The notes under the pieces were generated by a model. It worked only from the letters and a program-made list of their open reading frames with translations. It had not been told where the DNA came from and did no database searches. DNA of 64,000 bases, taken from NCBI GenBank assembly GCA_029243025.1, contig JAQWSU010000034.1, positions 1-64,000 on the forward strand. The letters run 5' to 3'. Both the position numbers and the translations under genes were made by a program. Source of the DNA: Pirellulaceae bacterium (GTDB lineage Bacteria; Planctomycetota; Planctomycetia; Pirellulales; Pirellulaceae). Below, one piece after another: positions 17,432-27,042 of this stretch (position 1 is its first letter; each line of letters starts with the position of its first letter).

Positions 17432-20080
17432 ATGAAACGATTTTCATCTCAACCATGCGTTGCGGCGTTAACGGTCATGCTCGGCCTCTCCTCGAGTACG
17501 GCAACATCGGCCATTGAACCACCTGCATCCCAACAGAGCTCGGCTTCCGACCTCACTTTCGAACGTGATGTACGTCCGATCCTCAAGGCAATGTGCTTTC
17601 ATTGCCACGGAAAAGAAGAGGAGGATCGACAAGGCGAATTCGACGCGCGGCTTGTACGACTGATGAAATCCGGAGGAGATTCCGGCAGCGCTATCAGCCC
17701 AGGCAATGCGGCCGATAGTTTGCTCTGGCAACGTGTGAACGCCGACGAGATGCCCGAGGGCAAAAAAAAGCTAACTTCGGAACAAAAACAGACCCTTCAT
17801 GACTGGATCAATCAGGGTGCTTTGACAGCCCGCCCCGAGCCGGATGATGTAAACGATGCGCGTTTCACCTTGGAAGAACTTCGCCACTGGGCGTTTCAGC
17901 CGATCGGCACTCCTTCCATTCCTCGAGTTTCTGACTACGTTGTCCGCACGCCTATCGACGCCTTTATCGCTAAGGTACTTGCCGAAAATCATTTACCATT
18001 TTCACCTCAAGCCGACCGATCAACTCTCATCCGTCGCATCACGTTCAATCTCACAGGACTTCCACCGACGCCTAATGAAATACACCGTTTTGTCACGAAC
18101 CCGAACCCCGATGCCTACGAGCGACTCGTCGATCGACTCTTGGCATCGCCCCAATATGGAGTTCGCTGGGCACGACATTGGCTGGACGTGGCGGGCTACG
18201 CAGAAACCCAAAGCGATCAAAACAACGTCAAACGGCCCCACGCCTGGCGCTATCGCGATTACGTTATCCGAGCGTTCAACGACAATCTTCCGATTAATCA
18301 ATTCTATCAAGAACAACTTGCCGGTGATGAAATGATCACCGACCCGTTGCACCCCGATGACGCACGGCAACAAGCGTTACTAACCGCCAGCGGATTTCTT
18401 CGCATGGCGCCCGACGCAACCCAAACCAGCAACAGCTTGGCGAATCGCAATCTCGCTGCTACTGACGCCGTCAAAGTAATCAGCTCCACCATGCTAGGAC
18501 TCACCGTCGGATGTGCTCAATGTCACGATCACAAATACGATCCAATTGGCGTTGACGATTACTATCGATTTCGCGCCATTTTCGATCCCCTGTTTCCGCT
18601 TGAACAGTGGCAACTTCCCAGCACAAGACTTGTCGACTTCACTCCGGCGAAAGAACAAGCGGACGCCGATCGTATTGAAAGAGAGGCACAGGCGAGGGAG
18701 TCCGATCTCAACGCGCGACGGACCAATTTAGGAGAACAGATCCTAGCACGCAAGTTAGCCGATGTCCCCGAACCAGACCGCCAAGCAACACGGGTAGCCG
18801 TGAATACAGAAGCCGCACAACGAACGAAGGAGCACCGACGCCTTCTCGACCTCTACCCGATGGTGAAGCCGGTCAGCCGCATTGTCGGCATCTTAATCGA
18901 GTACGATATGCCGTCCTATCGAAAATTCGAAAAAGAACAGCAGCAGATCGCGGCTCTTAGGGCGACTAAGCCGCCGAAACGACTGGTCATGGCAAGCCAG
19001 GAACGGCCCGACGTCGTCCCTCAGAGCGTTGTGTTCTTTCGAGGAAATCCGGAAGCTCCCCGAGAAGAGGTACGCCCCAACGAACTGGCTGTCTTAGTCG
19101 ATGAAAAACGTCCGAGCAGGCTACCGATCAACGACCCTAGCTTGTCCACAACGGGGCGTCGTTCGGCCTATGCTAAACAACTGACCGACGGCAGCCACCC
19201 GCTGGCTGCTCGTGTCTTTGTCAACCGTGTGTGGCTTCACCATTTCGGCCGCGGTTTAGTGGATACCCCAAGTGATTTTGGCCTTTCAGGCATTCGCCCG
19301 TCGCATCCCGAATTACTGGACTGGATCGCCGATGACTTCCAACGCCATGGCTGGGATCTGAAAAGACTGCACCGCCTAATTTTGCTATCGACCACTTTTC
19401 AACAGCAGTCAACACGAACTCGGAAACAGGATTCCATTGACCCCGATAATCGCCTGCTCGCCCGAGCCAATCTACGCCGACTTGCCTCAGAAGAAATTCG
19501 CGATGCCATTTTGTCAGTCAGCCACAATTTGACAAAGCGTCTGGGAGGTCCCAGCGTACCGGTGACTGAGGACACGGAAGGAAAAGTGGTAATTGGCAGA
19601 AAATCTTTACGAGACGGAATTGCAGTGGGAGTGGACAACGGCCACGTCACTGCTTCGCGACGCAGTCTGTTTATCGAGCTCCAACGCAACCTCCCACTCA
19701 ACATGTTAGCCACGTTTGACCAGCCCGTGATGTCGCCAAATTGTTCCCAGCGAACATCCACGACCGTCGCAAGTCAGTCACTTTGGTTTTTGAACGATAG
19801 CGCAATCGTGCAATTCTCAACTGACCTCGCAAAACAGATTATGCAAGATCAGCAGATGACTTTCGACCAACAGCTCGATGCTATTTTCCTTCGCTTATTC
19901 GCCGTTCGCCCCACATCGTCGGAACGAGATTCCTTGCTGAGTTTCACTGATCGGCTTGAACAACTATTCCAACAAACAAGCGACACCGAGTCTTCCCAAG
20001 GCCGTTCCGCTCGAGTCCGAGCTGTTGCCACCCTTTGCCAAACCCTAATGGCCTCGAACCGTTTCCTTTACATCGATTAA
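17432..20080 (+). CDS. PSCyt1-DUF1549-DUF1553 exported cytochrome-like protein
   Basis: An 882-residue member of the same family as the gene at 1694. It has a signal peptide (AALTVMLGLSSSTATSA), PSCyt1 with CFHCH (Cys55, Cys58, His59) and a Met candidate in ADEMPEGKK. DUF1549 carries LTGLPPTPNEIHRF and GCAQCHDHKYDPI (Cys361). DUF1553 carries HPLAARVFVNRVW and DFGLSGIRPSHPELLDWI. A charged, probably helical insertion of about 130 residues (from roughly residue 400) separates the two DUFs. The end ASNRFLYID matches the family. It is followed after 42 bases by its DUF1501 partner. Confidence 0.93.
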   Translation: MKRFSSQPCVAALTVMLGLSSSTATSAIEPPASQQSSASDLTFERDVRPILKAMCFHCHGKEEEDRQGEFDARLVRLMKSGGDSGSAISPGNAADSLLWQRVNADEMPEGKKKLTSEQKQTLHDWINQGALTARPEPDDVNDARFTLEELRHWAFQPIGTPSIPRVSDYVVRTPIDAFIAKVLAENHLPFSPQADRSTLIRRITFNLTGLPPTPNEIHRFVTNPNPDAYERLVDRLLASPQYGVRWARHWLDVAGYAETQSDQNNVKRPHAWRYRDYVIRAFNDNLPINQFYQEQLAGDEMITDPLHPDDARQQALLTASGFLRMAPDATQTSNSLANRNLAATDAVKVISSTMLGLTVGCAQCHDHKYDPIGVDDYYRFRAIFDPLFPLEQWQLPSTRLVDFTPAKEQADADRIEREAQARESDLNARRTNLGEQILARKLADVPEPDRQATRVAVNTEAAQRTKEHRRLLDLYPMVKPVSRIVGILIEYDMPSYRKFEKEQQQIAALRATKPPKRLVMASQERPDVVPQSVVFFRGNPEAPREEVRPNELAVLVDEKRPSRLPINDPSLSTTGRRSAYAKQLTDGSHPLAARVFVNRVWLHHFGRGLVDTPSDFGLSGIRPSHPELLDWIADDFQRHGWDLKRLHRLILLSTTFQQQSTRTRKQDSIDPDNRLLARANLRRLASEEIRDAILSVSHNLTKRLGGPSVPVTEDTEGKVVIGRKSLRDGIAVGVDNGHVTASRRSLFIELQRNLPLNMLATFDQPVMSPNCSQRTSTTVASQSLWFLNDSAIVQFSTDLAKQIMQDQQMTFDQQLDAIFLRLFAVRPTSSERDSLLSFTDRLEQLFQQTSDTESSQGRSARVRAVATLCQTLMASNRFLYID

Positions 20081-20122
20081 TCACCCCACCGTTCGCTCCC
20101 GCCTGATTGGCCGAGACAAATC

Positions 20123-21586
20123 ATGCCGACTCGCCTCTGCTCACGACGCCATCTCCTGAAGACATCCGCTTTCGGATTAAGCTCGCTTGCAGCCGCATAT
20201 CTCCTGCAACGTGACGGAGTCCTGGCTGACGACTCGGCAATTCCAGTCAAGCCGGAATTGGAGCCACAAACGTTCGATTTGTCGGTAAAGCGGCCACACC
20301 ATCCGCCCCAAGCTAAAGCCATGATCTCCATGTTCATGCTGGGCGGACCGAGTCAAATCGACCTCTTTGACCCGAAGCCAGAGCTAATCAAACGGCACGG
20401 ACAACTTTTCCCAGGTGATGTAAAGTTTGACAATCCGGCACAAGCAAGTCGCGAAATCATGGCGCCCGCTTGGAAGTTTCGTCAACATGGTGAATGCGGC
20501 ATGGAACTCTCCGAGTTGCTTCCGCACCTCGGTACAATCGCAGACGACATCTGCTTGATCCGGTCGATGCACACTGGATCGAACAACCACCTGCCATCGA
20601 ATTACGCATTGAACACAGGCCGCAGCGTCGGGGGTCGCGCTGTCCTTGGGAGTTGGTTGCTCAACGCTCTCGGTAGCGAGACCGATGACTTGCCTGCCTA
20701 CATCGCGTTAACTGACCCGCGAGGTCTTCCCCTGATTGGCGGCGAAAATTGGAACAATGGTCCGCTACCCTCGATTTACCAGGGTACGATGGTCAGACCT
20801 ACCGAGCCACGAATCTTCAATCTGCAAGCACCCACCCACCTCAAAGGTTCCGCCCAAGTGGCTCAGCTGGAACTGCTGCGTCAAATCAATCAACAACATC
20901 TTGACCAACACCCCTATGAAGACGACCTGGCGGCACGCCTCGCCAGTTACCAGCTCGCCGCGCGCATGCAACTGGCGGCACGAGAAGCCTTCGATATTTC
21001 CTCAGAATCTTCCGCAACGCTCCAAATGTACGGCATTCACCAGAAGGTGACGCGAGATTACGGCACTCGATGCCTGATCGCGCGCCGATTAGTGGAACGT
21101 GGCGTACGTTTCGTTCAAATCCTTTGCCAAGGTCAAGTCTGGGATCATCACGGATCAATCCTCACCGCATTACCCGAACGCTGCCAAGAAATCGATCAAC
21201 CGGCAGCCGCCTTAGTAAAGGATCTTCGTCAACGCGGCTTACTCGACACGACTCTCGTCCACTGGGGAGGTGAGATGGGTCGTTTGCCGGTCATCCAATT
21301 TCGTGAAGGATTGACGCGTCGCAATAAGGTCGGACGCGACCATAACACCTATGGCTTTAGCATGTGGGCAGCTGGCGGAGGGCTCCGACGCGGACATGTC
21401 CATGGAATGACAGATGATTTCTCACACCAAGCAATCGAAGGAGTGGTTCATCATTACGATTGGCTTGCTACGGTCTTACATCAATTCGGTCTCGATCACC
21501 GTCGCCTCAGCTTTCGATCCGGTCCGCGCGAACATAAGCTCGTTGAACAAGCCGACGCACAAGTCGTCAACGAACTACTCGGCTAA
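20123..21586 (+). CDS. DUF1501 family protein (sulfatase-like, exported)
   Basis: A 487-residue protein with a twin-arginine-like signal (CSRRHLLKTSAFGLSSLAAA). The sulfatase-like core is shown by AMISMFMLGGPSQIDLFDPK, YDWLATVLHQFGLDHRRLS and VHWGGEMGRLP, with GRDHNTYGFSMW before the C-terminal part. It lacks a formylglycine motif. Directly downstream of and probably co-transcribed with the PSCyt/PSD1 gene. It differs from the DUF1501 copies at 4243 and 25553, so the pairs are diverged paralogues rather than recent duplicates. Confidence 0.92.
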   Translation: MPTRLCSRRHLLKTSAFGLSSLAAAYLLQRDGVLADDSAIPVKPELEPQTFDLSVKRPHHPPQAKAMISMFMLGGPSQIDLFDPKPELIKRHGQLFPGDVKFDNPAQASREIMAPAWKFRQHGECGMELSELLPHLGTIADDICLIRSMHTGSNNHLPSNYALNTGRSVGGRAVLGSWLLNALGSETDDLPAYIALTDPRGLPLIGGENWNNGPLPSIYQGTMVRPTEPRIFNLQAPTHLKGSAQVAQLELLRQINQQHLDQHPYEDDLAARLASYQLAARMQLAAREAFDISSESSATLQMYGIHQKVTRDYGTRCLIARRLVERGVRFVQILCQGQVWDHHGSILTALPERCQEIDQPAAALVKDLRQRGLLDTTLVHWGGEMGRLPVIQFREGLTRRNKVGRDHNTYGFSMWAAGGGLRRGHVHGMTDDFSHQAIEGVVHHYDWLATVLHQFGLDHRRLSFRSGPREHKLVEQADAQVVNELLG

Positions 21587-21628
21587 ACAAGAAAATCAGC
21601 GATCCCGCCCGGCTCATTTCGCCACGAA

Positions 21629-21664
21629 CTCAGACTCAGACTCAGACTCAGATTCAGATTCAGA
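21629..21664. repeat. Hexanucleotide tandem repeat
   Basis: Six tandem hexamers, four CTCAGA followed by two TTCAGA, starting 43 bases after the DUF1501 stop. In one frame they would spell Ser-Asp repeats, but no credible gene covers them, so this looks like replication slippage in non-coding DNA. Confidence 0.85.
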
Positions 21665-21759
21665 CAATCCTCGTCATTCAGGCGAGAAACATGTATCACC
21701 TCTAGCGAACACCAAGAGTCTCCACCGTTCGGCTCCCCACCCCAAAAGGCGCAAATCAG

Positions 21760-21978
21760 ATGTCATGGGTGATCCTGTGCTCTCGAACACTCCCACTACA
21801 GGCTGAAGCTGCCGAGATGAAATCAGCTGACAAGAAAGAAAACGGCGACGTCACCAAACGACTTACCGGAACTTGGCAAGTCAATCACACCCCGATTGGG
21901 CCAACCGATCACGCACTGACAGTCAGCCTCCATGCCGACCATTCGGTAATCGGATCGACGGGGATCAATCGGCTATAA
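21760..21978 (+). CDS. Short ORF, possible truncated lipocalin-like protein
   Basis: A 72-codon ORF. The second half reads KRLTGTWQVNHTPIGPTDH, which resembles the first strand (LxGTWxV) of planctomycete lipocalin-like domains. The protein stops at TAA after INRL, far too short for the fold, and no ribosome site is clear. It may be a truncated gene remnant or chance. The rest of the stretch to 22564 shows no recognisable gene. Confidence 0.25.
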   Translation: MSWVILCSRTLPLQAEAAEMKSADKKENGDVTKRLTGTWQVNHTPIGPTDHALTVSLHADHSVIGSTGINRL

Positions 21979-22596
21979 AAAGTCGTTGGGAAATCGACAG
22001 TGACAGGTTTTTTAGGCTACTATTTCTCATGACTAGGCGGGCGGCCCTTCCAGAAGCCGTTCACCGAGAACAAGCGTTCCCGAACTCGTTGGAATCCCTT
22101 AACCTGGTCGAGATAGAGCAAAATCGGTTGAGTCTTTCAGGGGCATCTTGAAAAACTCCTTTTAAGCGGCACAAGTGATTGATTGGCTGGCTCCCCTGTT
22201 GCCTTCGGGAAGGCCAACTTTCTAATTCTCACTCCAGATTGAGCCTCTCGACCTCCAAATTTCCAGGAAACGGGACAACGCTCGCTTGCAGGCAGACAAC
22301 GGCCTGATCTTGCCTAACAGATCCGCTTGTAGGATGCTCTAATCTTGAAGCCATCCATTTTTCTGGACATCATTTTCCCCAGATTTAGCCTCAAACTTAA
22401 TGCGAATTTCCTAACTGGCTTGATTCACAACTTACGCAAACATCCCCGCTCGACATACTTGCTAAGCTGCGATGAGCACGACCTTGCTACCGTCGTGCGG
22501 CTAAATCTTCCGACCAGTTTTCGTAGCGTTGAACCACGGATTTTGTTAGGCTAGGAGGATATCGATGCGTCCCTCTTTCCCTTTGGTATTCCTCCT
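21979..22596. other. Non-coding gap upstream of the third PSCyt gene
   Basis: About 600 bases with no recognisable gene. It ends with a strong Shine-Dalgarno sequence (AGGAGG, 22553-22558) seven bases before an ATG at 22565 that is out of frame with the PSCyt gene. Confidence 0.5.
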
Positions 22597-25506
22597 ATGC
22601 CAACTGTACGATTCATGTCGAAAAACAACGCAATCCGTTGCAGCTACCTTGCTGGCCTCCTACTTTTGTCTGTTAGCCCAGTCATTGCTGCGGACAATTC
22701 CGAGGTCAATTTTGGTCGAGAGATCCAGCCAATTTTGGCGAAGCATTGTTACCAATGTCACGGCCCCAACGAATCGGAAGGCGGTCTGCAGCTCGATACA
22801 CAATCAGGAATATCGGCAAAACTCGATTCTGGAAATGTGGCAATTGTAGCCAGTAATGTGGCTCAAAGTGTGATTCTCGATCGAATTCGATCAACCGACG
22901 AATCAGAACAAATGCCGCCAGAAGGCAAACGATTATCTGAGATCGAAATCACCTTGATTGAAAAGTGGATTTCACAAGGCGCGCATTGGTCTGGGCACTG
23001 GGCGTTCGAACCAGTTGTTCGACCGAATGTGCCGACGCCGCGGAATAACTCATGGTCGCAAGATCCGATCGACGCCTTTATTTTATCCGGATTAGAAGAG
23101 GCACAACTTCGCCCTTCACCGCCGGCATCTAAGGCCACCCTCCTGCGACGTGCCTATTTTGACCTGACCGGTTTACCGCCTACGCCAGCGGCCGTGAACG
23201 ACTTTCTGGCAGACAATTCACCGGAAGCTTTTGAGAAGGTTATCGATAAATTGCTGGCATCGAACCATTACGGTGAGAAATGGGCCCGCCATTGGCTGGA
23301 CTTGGTTCGCTATGCAGAGACCAATGGCTACGAACGGGACTCCCGAAAAGATTTGATTTGGAAATATCGCGACTATGTCATCAAAGCCTTCAACGCTGAC
23401 AAACCGATCGATCGTTTTATTACAGAACAAATTGCCGGCGACGAAATAGCCGACCGCGATGCGGACAGTATCACGGCAACAGGTTTTTATCGTTTGGGCA
23501 TTTGGGATGATGAACCGGCAGATCGCCCCCTCGCCAGATACGACTATCTGGATGATATCCTCCGCACAACAGGTGAAACTTTTCTCGCCATGACGATCGG
23601 GTGTGCCCGTTGCCATGACCATAAGATCGATCCCGTTACCCAAAAAGATTATTATTCGATGCTGGCCTTCTTTTCCGACATATCTCCTCACGGAAAAGGC
23701 AACACCAATCACATCGCTCTCACCAACCCGCAGCAACAGTCTGACTTCGAGCAACGTGTCGCACAGAAACAAGAACGGGAACGCACCCTCACGGAGAAGA
23801 TCGCTGGTCGCGAGCACGAATTCCGCCAAGCGATGCAAAAGCAGCATCCCGAGGTAGCCCTACCGACCCCGGAAGCCGATTCGCAGGTTTCCGAGATCAT
23901 CTTGCCGACTTCGATGACGACAGGACAACCGTGGGAATACAGCTTCACACAGCCATCTGACAATTGGTTCGAAATCGCCTTTGACGACAGTCAATGGCGC
24001 AAGGGCGATGGCGGATTCGGAACGCAAGGCACCCCGGGTAGCAAAGTTCGCACCCCGTGGAAAAACGCCGATATCTGGCTGCGAAAAGATTTTCGTCTCA
24101 CCCAAATACCGTCCCAATTAAGCCTGAAGCTTCATCACGACGAAACTACCGAAATCTATTTAAACGGAAAACGGGTGGCGATGCTGACCGGTCACGTCAC
24201 CGAATACATCACTCTTGACATAAGCGATGCGGCCAGCGATGTCTTACAGACGGGCCGCAACACTCTCGCGGTCCATTGCCATCAGACAGGAGGCGGGCAG
24301 TACATCGACGTCGGCTTGATCAGCGAAGACAAATCGCCGTCCTTGCAAACGCTTGTTGATCGATACGGCAAGCAGCTATTGGGAACCGATTCGATCGGCG
24401 AGTGGCAACAATGGAAATCCAAATTATTGGCCAGTAAGGAGACCACTCTCGAGTTAAACCCGGCCTTTGCAATGGCAGTCAGTGAACGAGGACGCAATCA
24501 GACCTGGGTCCTCGCTCGCGGCAATCCTTCCGCCAAAGGCGATGAAGTTGCAGCTGCTTTTCCGCAGATCTTAAATCCTCCGGAGGTCGATCCGAGCGCG
24601 CATTCAGCCGATTCCTCACCCACCTCGGGAAAACGTCGGCTACTGGCCGAATGGATAACAAGTCCGGACAATCCGATGACTGCACGGGCGTTTGTAAATC
24701 GTATTTGGCAGCATCATTTTGGTGTCGGCATCGTGCGCACCGCAAGCGACTTCGGTTTTCAAGGGTCAGCTCCAACCCATCCAGAGTTGCTCGATTGGTT
24801 GACGGCAGAATTCGTCGAGAACGGCTGGCAGCTAAAGGCACTGCACAAGCAAATGATGATGACAGAAACCTATCAAATGTCATCCGCCCCGAATCCCGAA
24901 GCACTCGCAATTTCACCCACCAATGATCTCTTTTGGCGATTCAACATGCGACGACTTACCGCTGAGGAGATTCGTGACGCGATCCTTGCCATGACGGATA
25001 CACTCAACCCGAATATGTTTGGACCAAGTGTGTATCCCCCGTTGCCCCAGGAGGTATTGGCCACTGCATCCAGACCGGGCGCTGCCTGGGGCAAATCGTC
25101 GGTCGAAAATGCGTCTCGACGGAGTATTTACATTCACGTCAAACGATCATTGCGGCACCCGATGCTCGCCAGTTTTGACTCGCCGGACACAGACACCAGC
25201 TGTGCGGTACGTATTTCCACAACGGTTCCAACTCAGGCTCTCGGCATGCTGAACGGTCAATTCATTAATCAGCAGGCTACAAAATTCGCAAATCGGCTGC
25301 AAAAAAGCTTTCCCAACGATGTCGAACAGCAAATCGTGTCTGGCATCCACCTCACAACCGGACGCTCTGCCACGAACGCAGAGATCCAAACAGATCTCGA
25401 TTTCATCAAAGACTTGCAACAAACGGAAAAACTTTCCGAAGCCGATGCGTTACGTAACTACTGTTTGGTCCTGTTGAATGCAAACGAGTTCGTATACCTG
25501 GATTGA
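22597..25506 (+). CDS. PSCyt1-DUF1549-DUF1553 protein with an inserted beta-sandwich domain
   Basis: A 969-residue exported protein. The signal peptide is AIRCSYLAGLLLLSVSPVIA; the start may be 22597 or 22615 and neither has a ribosome site. PSCyt1 carries CYQCH (Cys51, Cys54, His55) and EQMPPEGK. DUF1549 carries LTGLPPTPAAVNDF and GCARCHDHKIDPV (Cys336). From about residue 430 to 575 there is an inserted beta-rich segment (FEIAFDDSQWRKGDGGFG, WLRKDFRL, TEIYLNGKRV, GRNTLAVHCHQ) resembling a galactose-binding or GH2 N-terminal sandwich. DUF1553 follows with RAFVNRIWQHHFG and PTHPELLDWL. The DUF1501 partner starts 46 bases downstream. Confidence 0.93.
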   Translation: MPTVRFMSKNNAIRCSYLAGLLLLSVSPVIAADNSEVNFGREIQPILAKHCYQCHGPNESEGGLQLDTQSGISAKLDSGNVAIVASNVAQSVILDRIRSTDESEQMPPEGKRLSEIEITLIEKWISQGAHWSGHWAFEPVVRPNVPTPRNNSWSQDPIDAFILSGLEEAQLRPSPPASKATLLRRAYFDLTGLPPTPAAVNDFLADNSPEAFEKVIDKLLASNHYGEKWARHWLDLVRYAETNGYERDSRKDLIWKYRDYVIKAFNADKPIDRFITEQIAGDEIADRDADSITATGFYRLGIWDDEPADRPLARYDYLDDILRTTGETFLAMTIGCARCHDHKIDPVTQKDYYSMLAFFSDISPHGKGNTNHIALTNPQQQSDFEQRVAQKQERERTLTEKIAGREHEFRQAMQKQHPEVALPTPEADSQVSEIILPTSMTTGQPWEYSFTQPSDNWFEIAFDDSQWRKGDGGFGTQGTPGSKVRTPWKNADIWLRKDFRLTQIPSQLSLKLHHDETTEIYLNGKRVAMLTGHVTEYITLDISDAASDVLQTGRNTLAVHCHQTGGGQYIDVGLISEDKSPSLQTLVDRYGKQLLGTDSIGEWQQWKSKLLASKETTLELNPAFAMAVSERGRNQTWVLARGNPSAKGDEVAAAFPQILNPPEVDPSAHSADSSPTSGKRRLLAEWITSPDNPMTARAFVNRIWQHHFGVGIVRTASDFGFQGSAPTHPELLDWLTAEFVENGWQLKALHKQMMMTETYQMSSAPNPEALAISPTNDLFWRFNMRRLTAEEIRDAILAMTDTLNPNMFGPSVYPPLPQEVLATASRPGAAWGKSSVENASRRSIYIHVKRSLRHPMLASFDSPDTDTSCAVRISTTVPTQALGMLNGQFINQQATKFANRLQKSFPNDVEQQIVSGIHLTTGRSATNAEIQTDLDFIKDLQQTEKLSEADALRNYCLVLLNANEFVYLD

Positions 25507-25552
25507 CATAATACCGTCCTCGATTACGAGACGTTAAGAGGAATCAATACCG

Positions 25553-27013
25553 ATGAAGACACGTGGACAATTCTGCCGACGCACTCGACGCGAATTCCTC
25601 TGGCAAGCCGGTGGCGGTTTCACTGCCCTGCCCCTCATCTCGATGCTGTCCCAGGACGGCTTCTTGGCAAATCAGTCCCATGCGGCTGATGGCGCGACGA
25701 AGTTTGACAATCCACTTGCACCGAAACCTCCGCACTTTGCCCCCAAGGCGAAGAGCGTCATCTTTTTGTTCATGTACGGTGGTCCCAGCCACATCGATAC
25801 GTTCGACTACAAGCCGAACATGTACGGCATGGACGGAAAAACCATCGACGTGAAAACGTTTGGTCGAGGGGGACATCGCAACAAGGGTCGGATCGTCGAA
25901 CCCAAATGGAAATTCAAACAATATGGTGAATGCGGCAAGTGGGTGAGTGATCTTTTCCCCAACGTAGCAACCTGTGTCGATGACATTGCCTTTTTACATT
26001 CGATGACTGCTGACTCTCCAATCCACGGCTCGGCAATGCTCATGATGAATTCCGGGAAAGTGCTCAGCGGCAGTCCAGCTCTGGGGTCGTGGGTCAACTA
26101 CGGTCTCGGCACCGAAAACGAAAACCTACCCGGATTCGTGGTGATGCTCGACAAAAAAGGAGGACCGATTAGCGGCGCAAAGAATTGGTCGAGTGGCTAC
26201 ATGCCCGCATCTTATCAAGGGGTCGTGATGCGTTCCGCTGGCACCCCCATCTTGAATCTCAAAGTCGCAAAGGGAATGAGCCAATCCACTCAACGAAAAG
26301 TGCTTGATCGATTGCTCGCAAAAAATCGCGAACATCAAGCAGAGCGGATCGACAACTCGGACCTTGCCGCCCGAATCGCCAGCTATGAGTTGGCCTACAA
26401 AATGCAGCAACATGCCCCCGAGGCAGTCGATATCTCCCAAGAAACGGAGGCGACCCAAAAACTTTACGGCCTCGATCGACCCCGTACCGAGGACTTTGCC
26501 CGAAAATGCATCCTTGCTCGTCGTCTGGTTGAACGTGGCGTACGTTTCATCCAAATCTACTCGGGTGGTGCCCACAATGATGACAACTGGGATGCTCATG
26601 GTAATTTAGAACACAATCACAACCATCATGCGGGCAACACCGATCTCCCCATCGCTGGACTGCTCAAAGATCTCAAACAGCGAAATCTGCTCGACGAAAC
26701 GCTTGTCGTTTGGGGTGGTGAATTCGGTCGACAACCGACCGCCGAATATAACGAAGGAACCGGTCGCGATCACAACTCCTACGGATTCACGATGTGGCTC
26801 GCCGGTGGTGGCATCAAGGGCGGCATGAGTATCGGAACAACCGACGAACTCGGAGCAGCCGCCGTCGAACGTCCGCTTCATGTAAAACACTTACACGCCA
26901 CCATCTTGAACCAACTTGGATTCAACCCAAATCAACTTTCCTATTTTTACGGCGGACTCAACCAAAAGCTGGTCGGTGTCGAGGAAGTGGATCCGATCCA
27001 CGAATTGATCTGA
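25553..27013 (+). CDS. DUF1501 family protein (sulfatase-like, exported)
   Basis: A 486-residue protein with a twin-arginine-type N-terminus (RRTRREFLWQAGGGF) and an AGAGGAA ribosome site. The core shows SVIFLFMYGGPSHIDTFDYK, HLHATILNQLGFNPNQLS and VVWGGEFGRQP, with GRDHNSYGFTMWLAGG. The HNDDNWDAHGNLEHNHNHH segment is His-rich and could bind a metal. It completes the third PSCyt/DUF1501 pair of the window. The enolase-superfamily gene follows 29 bases downstream, so the transcript may continue into sugar-acid metabolism. Confidence 0.93.
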   Translation: MKTRGQFCRRTRREFLWQAGGGFTALPLISMLSQDGFLANQSHAADGATKFDNPLAPKPPHFAPKAKSVIFLFMYGGPSHIDTFDYKPNMYGMDGKTIDVKTFGRGGHRNKGRIVEPKWKFKQYGECGKWVSDLFPNVATCVDDIAFLHSMTADSPIHGSAMLMMNSGKVLSGSPALGSWVNYGLGTENENLPGFVVMLDKKGGPISGAKNWSSGYMPASYQGVVMRSAGTPILNLKVAKGMSQSTQRKVLDRLLAKNREHQAERIDNSDLAARIASYELAYKMQQHAPEAVDISQETEATQKLYGLDRPRTEDFARKCILARRLVERGVRFIQIYSGGAHNDDNWDAHGNLEHNHNHHAGNTDLPIAGLLKDLKQRNLLDETLVVWGGEFGRQPTAEYNEGTGRDHNSYGFTMWLAGGGIKGGMSIGTTDELGAAAVERPLHVKHLHATILNQLGFNPNQLSYFYGGLNQKLVGVEEVDPIHELI

Positions 27014-27042
27014 GCTCCCCAATACGTCCCCGAAACACCGTT

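Noticed and set aside
21629-21664. Repeat array as CRISPR
   Set aside because: Contiguous hexamers without spacers; it is a simple tandem repeat.
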